Assembly (NCBI GenBank): GCA_034663635.1
Contig: JAXDJH010000005.1
Location: forward strand, 109,774 to 173,773
DNA: 64,000 nucleotides
Direction of reading: 5' to 3'
Source: JAXDJH01 sp034663635
Lineage (GTDB): Bacteria; Actinomycetota; CADDZG01; WHSQ01
In this document: positions 60,478 through 64,000 of the stretch, in pieces
Numbering within the stretch: position 1 is the stretch's first letter
Layout: the number at the start of each line of letters is the position of its first letter
Program-made: the position numbers and the translations under genes
The notes under the pieces: model-generated
What the model saw: only the letters and a program-made list of their open reading frames with translations
What the model was told of the DNA's origin: nothing
The model's database searches: none

Positions 60478-61431
60478 TTAGATCGTCACCATGTCGCGGA
60501 GCTTGCCGGGGGTCGAGGGGTGGCGCAATTTCGACAGCGCCTTCGCCTCGATCTGACGGATCCGCTCGCGGGTCAGGTTGAACTCCTTGCCTACCTCTTC
60601 GAGGGTGCGGGGCTCGCCCGTCACAAGACCGAAGCGAAGCGCGAGAACCTTGCGCTCGCGGTCCGACAGTGAGCCGAGCATGTCCCAGAGATCTTCCTGG
60701 CGCAGCGCGACGGCGGCGGCTTGGAAGGGTCCTTCGACATCCTCGTCTTCGATGAAGTCGCCAAGCTCGGCATCCTCGTCGCCAACCGGCTCGTGCAGGG
60801 ACACGGGCTCGGGAAGGACGCGGAAAGCCTCGCGGACCTTGTCAGGGGTGAGGTCGGAAGCCTCGGCGATCTCGTCGATCGTCGGTTCACGACCGTGCTT
60901 CTCGAGGAGCTCCGACTGGACCTTACGAACGCGGTAGAGCGTCTCGACCATGTGCACCGGGATTCGGATCGTGCGCGCCTTGTCCGCGATCGCACGGGTG
61001 ATGGCCTGACGGATCCACCAGGTCGCGTAGGTGGAGAACTTGAAACCTCGCTGGTAGTCGAACTTCTCGACGGCGCGCATGAGGCCGAGGTTGCCCTCCT
61101 GGATCAGGTCTAGGAGAGGAAGGCCGGCGGCCGAGTACTTCTTTGCGATCGACACGACGAGACGCAGGTTCGAGCGGATGAATCGCTTCTTGGCGATCTC
61201 GCCATCTCGGAGCGTCTTCTCGAGCGTCACGCGCTGCTTGTCGGTCACCTTGCGACCGGTCTCCAGCTTGGCGCGAGCCTTCTCGCCCTCTTCGATCGTC
61301 CGCGCGAGCTCGACCTCCTCGATGTCGTTAAGGAGGGGGTATTGCCCTATCTCGCGGAGGTATTGCCGTACGAGATCCTCATGTGCCGCATCCTCGCGAC
61401 TGGACTCGTATGGGCGACTCATCTGGGCCAT
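60478..61431 (-). CDS. Principal-type sigma-70 factor (RpoD/HrdB/SigB group)
   Basis: A 317-residue sigma factor with regions 1.2 to 4.2: DLVRQYLREIGQYPLLNDIE, NLRLVVSIAKKYSAAGLPLL, DLIQEGNLGLMRAVEKFDYQ, KFSTYATWWIRQAITRAIAD, region 3 (DEIAEASDLTPDKVREAFRV), and region 4 (ALRFGLVTGEPRTLEEVGKE, LTRERIRQIEAKALSKLRHP). Region 1.1 is absent, and its length matches group 2 sigma factors such as mycobacterial SigB (about 320 residues); it could still be the principal sigma of this lineage. The start is ATG 61431 with AGAGG upstream. Confidence 0.92.
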   Translation of the reverse strand: MAQMSRPYESSREDAAHEDLVRQYLREIGQYPLLNDIEEVELARTIEEGEKARAKLETGRKVTDKQRVTLEKTLRDGEIAKKRFIRSNLRLVVSIAKKYSAAGLPLLDLIQEGNLGLMRAVEKFDYQRGFKFSTYATWWIRQAITRAIADKARTIRIPVHMVETLYRVRKVQSELLEKHGREPTIDEIAEASDLTPDKVREAFRVLPEPVSLHEPVGDEDAELGDFIEDEDVEGPFQAAAVALRQEDLWDMLGSLSDRERKVLALRFGLVTGEPRTLEEVGKEFNLTRERIRQIEAKALSKLRHPSTPGKLRDMVTI

Positions 61432-61755
61432 CGACGCATCAACCTCTTTCTTTCGTGGGCGATATGCCTGCCATGCCTCTTGGGCGCGGAAACTGGTCCG
61501 TGCTCGGAATCTCGATTCCCAGCCGGCACATATGCCCCTGGGGGCTGCCGCTATGCGGCGGGGCCGGACGCTGAGATTTCTCGAGGACCAAGTGGCGGAG
61601 CAAGCTGTGTTGCTTAGCTAACTGTTCTCCCATGGTACGGGAATCCCTCCCGCTAGTGAAGGGGTTAATCCTTGTGCTTCAGTCACAAAAACGCCGCTCC
61701 TTGGTCAGTTATTCCGCTCGGATTTCATACATCGGACACCTAGGATGGGGTCTTG
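61432..61755. other. Intergenic region between sigma factor and DUF523 genes
   Basis: This 324-base gap must hold the divergent promoters of both genes. It contains no credible ORF. A TTGTGA hexamer on the minus strand around 61690 has no well-spaced -10 partner that I can defend. Runs such as CGGGAATCCCTCCCG form small local inverted repeats. No known leader RNA was recognised. Confidence 0.4.
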
Positions 61756-62231
61756 ATGGCAGAGCGCCTCCATCCACCTACCGAGGGTCTCGTCCTCGTC
61801 TCGGCTTGCCTTGCAGGCTGCGCCTGCCGTTTCGACGGTTCCTCCAATAGGGACGACCAAGTGGTCCGGTTGGTAACGGAGGGCCGGGCGGTCCTCGTTT
61901 GTCCGGAGGAGGAGGGGGGCCTGGGAACGCCTCGGCCCGCCGCCGAGATCGTGGGCGGCGATGGGCGTGACGTCCTCGAAGGCCGGGCCCGAGTGATGAC
62001 GGGGCCGGGGTCGACGTCACCGAGGCGTACTTGGCAGGCGCGAAAGCTGCCCTCGACGCGGCACGGGATTCCGGGGCGACAACCGCCATCCTCAAGGCGC
62101 GCAGCCCGTCCTGTGGCAAAGGCGTCGTTTACGACGGAACTTTCTCAAGGACCCGGAAGGCGGGAGTGGGGGTCACGACTGCTTTGCTTGAAGCCAACGG
62201 CATCGTAGTCATTGCCGACGAGGAGTTGTAA
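61756..62231 (+). pseudogene. DUF523 family gene with a single frameshift
   Basis: ATG 61756 opens a frame with the DUF523 N-terminus (LVLVSACLAGCACRFDGSSN, VCPEEEGGLGTPRPAAEI) that is lost after about 61998. The expected second half (DVTEAYLAGAKAALDAARDS, ILKARSPSCGKGVVYDGTF) continues in the -1 frame from about 61998 to 62231. One missing base near 61995-62000 (for example GTGATCGACGGG becoming GTGATGACGGG) would restore R-V-I-D-G-A. Either the gene is freshly broken or the assembly has an error. DUF523 proteins are Cys-rich and of unknown function. Confidence 0.8.
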
Positions 62232-62301
62232 ACGGGCAGGAAAACGATGCTCACAGACGAACCTCCATCGAACGGCAGTTATTCGAATGGAGAAAAACGT
62301 C

Positions 62302-62778
62302 ATGAAGAGAGCACTCGTTCTTGCACTAGTGGTGGGGCTACTCGCCGGGATGATGTTTGGGCCGGCGGAAGCTAAGAAGAAGCCCTACGTCGAAGTCCTC
62401 GAACTCGCGTACCAAGGTGGAAGCGTGGGCGCTTCGACTCCTGCCGCATCTGGCGGGACTTGTCTCGTGGACCCGACGAGCCCATTCCACTGTGTTGAGG
62501 CGATCCCCTCGTCGGTCCAGGCGAAATACATCAAGGTCGAAGTGATCGACGCGACCGGACAGAAAGCAGGGGGATATCTATCCCAGGGCGACACCGACGG
62601 CGACGGATTCGGCAACCTCTATGGAGATTTCTGTGGCGGCCACGAGGCTCCGGTTCCGATGGAAGCTAAGGGCGCCCCTGTCGGGATCAGCCTGTACGCG
62701 GGAGTCTGTTCCGACGGTAGTGGACCGTCAATAGTCACCACCGGAACGGTGAAGGTCACGTTCTCGAGCCTGCCTTAG
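62302..62778 (+). CDS. Small secreted tandem paralogue 1
   Basis: A 158-residue exported protein from ATG 62302 with GGAG 9 bases upstream. The signal is MKRALVLALVVGLLAGMMFG ending PAEA, followed by KKKPYVEVLEL. The mature domain is beta-rich with four Cys (TCLVDPTSPFHC, DFCGGHEA, GVCSDGSG) and a DTDGDGFGNLYGDF acidic loop of calcium-binding type. It ends GTVKVTFSSLP. It is the first of three adjacent paralogues; a terminator/leader repeat follows it. Function unknown, probably cell-surface or extracellular. Confidence 0.8.
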   Translation: MKRALVLALVVGLLAGMMFGPAEAKKKPYVEVLELAYQGGSVGASTPAASGGTCLVDPTSPFHCVEAIPSSVQAKYIKVEVIDATGQKAGGYLSQGDTDGDGFGNLYGDFCGGHEAPVPMEAKGAPVGISLYAGVCSDGSGPSIVTTGTVKVTFSSLP

Positions 62779-62798
62779 CAGCCAGCGAATGGAGTTCC

Positions 62799-62879
62799 AA
62801 AGAGGCCGGGCTTTGTGCCCGGCCTCTTCGCGTTAGGCAGGAGTCCCGCGAGAAATGACTAATCAGACGTGAAACGTTT
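62799..62879 (+). repeat. 81-bp intergenic repeat, copy 1
   Basis: This block matches 63406-63486 with about 6 mismatches by eye. It consists of the hairpin, a conserved TCGCGTTAGGCAGGAGTCCC stretch, and a GACTAATCA element before the next gene. It marks a tandem duplication unit of 607 bp. Confidence 0.85.
62801..62827 (+). terminator. Hairpin after paralogue 1
   Basis: AGAGGCCGGGC (62801-62811) and GCCCGGCCTCT (62817-62827) form a perfect 11-bp stem with a 5-base loop, 23 bases after the stop. The T-run is weak (TTCGCG), but position and strength indicate a terminator. Confidence 0.7.
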
Positions 62880-62901
62880 ATTGATTGATCGGAGACACGT
62901 C

Positions 62902-63387
62902 ATGAAGAGAGCACTCGTTCTCGCATTAGTGGTGGGCCTTCTCGCCGGGATGATGCTGATGCCGGCAGAGGCTAAGAAAAAGAAGAAGCCTGCGCCCGCG
63001 AAGGTGGAGCGTGTAGTGGAGCTTCCTTATCAGTGTCCCTGCGGCGTTTGGAACCCCGCCTCTCCCGCCGGTTTCTGGCTAGCCGGTGGAGCAGTCGGCG
63101 GCGCGCTGACCCCTACGGGTGGCGACGACAAGTTCGTCAAGGTCGAGATCACCGATGCAAGCGGGCAGAAAGTCAACATCGGGCTCGCTCAGAACGTCGA
63201 CGGGACCGACAACTTCGCCGAGGTTCCAGTCGGTGAAGTTTGTGGGACCACCGAAGAGCCGCTAGCGGTGCCGAACCCCGGCGTGCAGGTCGACATCTTC
63301 GTCTACGAAGGCACTTGCACCGATATGGCAACCCCATCGATCGCTACTTCGGGAACGATCAAGCTGACTTTCTCGAACATGCCCTAA
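62902..63387 (+). CDS. Small secreted tandem paralogue 2
   Basis: A 161-residue exported protein from ATG 62902 (CGGAGACACGTC upstream). The first 60 bases are nearly identical to paralogue 1. The signal MKRALVLALVVGLLAGMMLM ends PAEA, followed by KKKKKPAPAKVERVVELPYQ. Compared with paralogue 1 the acidic loop has changed (NVDGTDNFAEVPVGEVCG), and the Cys pattern differs (QCPCGVW, VCGTTEE, GTCTDMA), so it has diverged in the middle while keeping GTIKLTFSNMP. It may bind a different ligand. Confidence 0.8.
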   Translation: MKRALVLALVVGLLAGMMLMPAEAKKKKKPAPAKVERVVELPYQCPCGVWNPASPAGFWLAGGAVGGALTPTGGDDKFVKVEITDASGQKVNIGLAQNVDGTDNFAEVPVGEVCGTTEEPLAVPNPGVQVDIFVYEGTCTDMATPSIATSGTIKLTFSNMP

Positions 63388-63405
63388 GGGCACCACTTTG
63401 TTTGA

Positions 63406-63486
63406 AAAGAGGCCGGGCTTTCTGCCCGGCCTCTTCGCGTTAGGCAGGAGTCCCTCGAGAGATGACTAATCACACGTCAAACATTT
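63406..63486 (+). repeat. 81-bp intergenic repeat, copy 2
   Basis: Second copy of the block at 62799-62879, placed identically between paralogues 2 and 3, offset by 607 bases. The stem and the GCGTTAGGCAGGAGTCCC stretch are unchanged. Confidence 0.85.
63408..63434 (+). terminator. Hairpin after paralogue 2
   Basis: The same perfect 11-bp AGAGGCCGGGC / GCCCGGCCTCT stem as after paralogue 1, with loop TTTCT, 21 bases after the stop codon. Confidence 0.7.
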
Positions 63487-63506
63487 CTTGAGGATGGAGA
63501 CCCGAC

Positions 63507-63983
63507 ATGAAGAAGATGATGATCACCGCATTGGTCATCGGCCTAATCGCCGGTGCGATGCTGGCCCCGGCAGAGGCGAAGAAGAAAGCGAAGCGCACCG
63601 AGCGCTCCGTCGAGGTCACCTACCAGGCTCCTGGTATCGGCGCGACGACTCCCGGCCCGTCCGCCGGCGTTTGTCCCTTCGCGGACCCAACTACTCAGGA
63701 GTGCATCGAGATCGCACCTGAACTCGGCGAGAAGTACATCAAGGTCGAGATCGCCGACGCCACTGGGCAGAAGGTCGCCGGATACATCTCGCAGGGCGAT
63801 GTCGATGGCGACGGGATCAGCGACCTCTACGGAGACTTCTGTGGTGGACATGAGGCTCCGATCAAGATGGCCTCTCCCGGCGCACTCGTGAGGATCAGTT
63901 TCTACGCCGGCGCGAAGACTGACTGCGCGCCTTCCACGCCTACGACCGGAACCATCACGGTCACGTTTTCGAACCTGCCTTAA
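63507..63983 (+). CDS. Small secreted tandem paralogue 3
   Basis: A 158-residue exported protein from ATG 63507 with GGAG upstream. The signal MKKMMITALVIGLIAGAMLA ends PAEA, followed by KKKAKRTERSVEVTYQAPGI. It is closest to paralogue 1: VCPFADPTTQECIE, YIKVEIADATGQKVAGYISQ, GDVDGDGISDLYGDFCGGHE and GTITVTFSNLP are all shared in form, including four Cys. Only 17 bases remain to the window edge, so whether the hairpin repeat or a fourth copy follows cannot be seen. Confidence 0.8.
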   Translation: MKKMMITALVIGLIAGAMLAPAEAKKKAKRTERSVEVTYQAPGIGATTPGPSAGVCPFADPTTQECIEIAPELGEKYIKVEIADATGQKVAGYISQGDVDGDGISDLYGDFCGGHEAPIKMASPGALVRISFYAGAKTDCAPSTPTTGTITVTFSNLP

Positions 63984-64000
63984 CTGCGACGTTGTCCGAG

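Noticed and set aside
1..64000. tRNA, rRNA, CRISPR array, transposase or integrase
   Set aside because: No cloverleaf with T-loop signature outside coding regions, no regularly spaced repeats and no recombinase motifs were found by eye; a covariance-model scan would be needed to exclude tRNAs formally.

Overview
The window is a GC-rich, gene-dense chromosomal segment with no phage, transposon, CRISPR, rRNA or tRNA signature that I could find. Several features point to Actinomycetota: a suf gene order with a Rieske protein between sufD and sufC, DtxR/IdeR-like palindromes in front of both suf units, an MprA/MprB-like two-component pair, a KdpD/KdpE-like pair, DUF3224, DUF2993 and SHOCT proteins, and frequent GTG starts with ATGA overlaps. 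The many LVIVD-repeat and secreted hydrolase genes look like an uncultured soil or sediment lineage; that placement is inference.

Layout. 1-4.5 kb: a secreted lysyl-oxidase-like protein, DUF3224, a secreted protein, an S33 hydrolase with a RidA-like protein, and a YdeI-like protein. 4.5-9.0 kb: a KimA-like K+ importer divergent from a truncated KdpD-like kinase and KdpE-like regulator, with no kdpFABC. 9.0-23.7 kb: mostly exported proteins (subtilase, M14 carboxypeptidase, HExxH protease, CopC-like protein, LVIVD propeller, lipoproteins, an orphan oligopeptide-type binding protein) mixed with a GlcD-like oxidase, an AlkD-like DNA glycosylase, a DUF2993 protein and a CheY-like receiver. 23.7-25.5 kb: Fpg and an AlkA-like glycosylase, translationally coupled. 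25.5-28.7 kb: an unrecognised protein and a large DUF4062/NB-ARC/TPR STAND protein. 28.7-40 kb: thioesterases, a PQQ-type sugar dehydrogenase, MprAB-like regulators, an LVIVD/PA-domain protein, two membrane GGDEF proteins, a double universal stress protein and a PIG-L deacetylase.

40-53.8 kb holds the Fe-S assembly genes in two pieces: sufB alone, then about 8.2 kb of unrelated genes on both strands (lamin-tail-like protein, amidase, subtilase, FAD amine oxidase, M6 protease, EamA transporter), then sufD-Rieske-sufC-sufS-sufU. Both pieces are preceded by a TTAGG-N4-CCTAA palindrome matching the iron-responsive DtxR/IdeR box, so they probably remain co-regulated. Sulfur handling continues downstream: an HTH regulator plus rhodanese operon, a MoaD/ThiS-like carrier, and a ThiI lacking the rhodanese domain.

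57-62.3 kb: an aldehyde dehydrogenase, ThiI, a stand-alone Lrp-type RAM domain and a principal-type sigma factor (the last three on the minus strand), then a DUF523 gene broken by an apparent one-base deletion. 62.3-64 kb: three tandem paralogous small secreted proteins; the first two are each followed by a near-identical terminator/leader repeat of about 81 bp, and the array may continue past the window edge.

The best candidates for new biology are the split, operator-linked suf regulon, the DUF4062 STAND protein with its unknown neighbour, the K+ module without Kdp ATPase, and the tandem secreted family.
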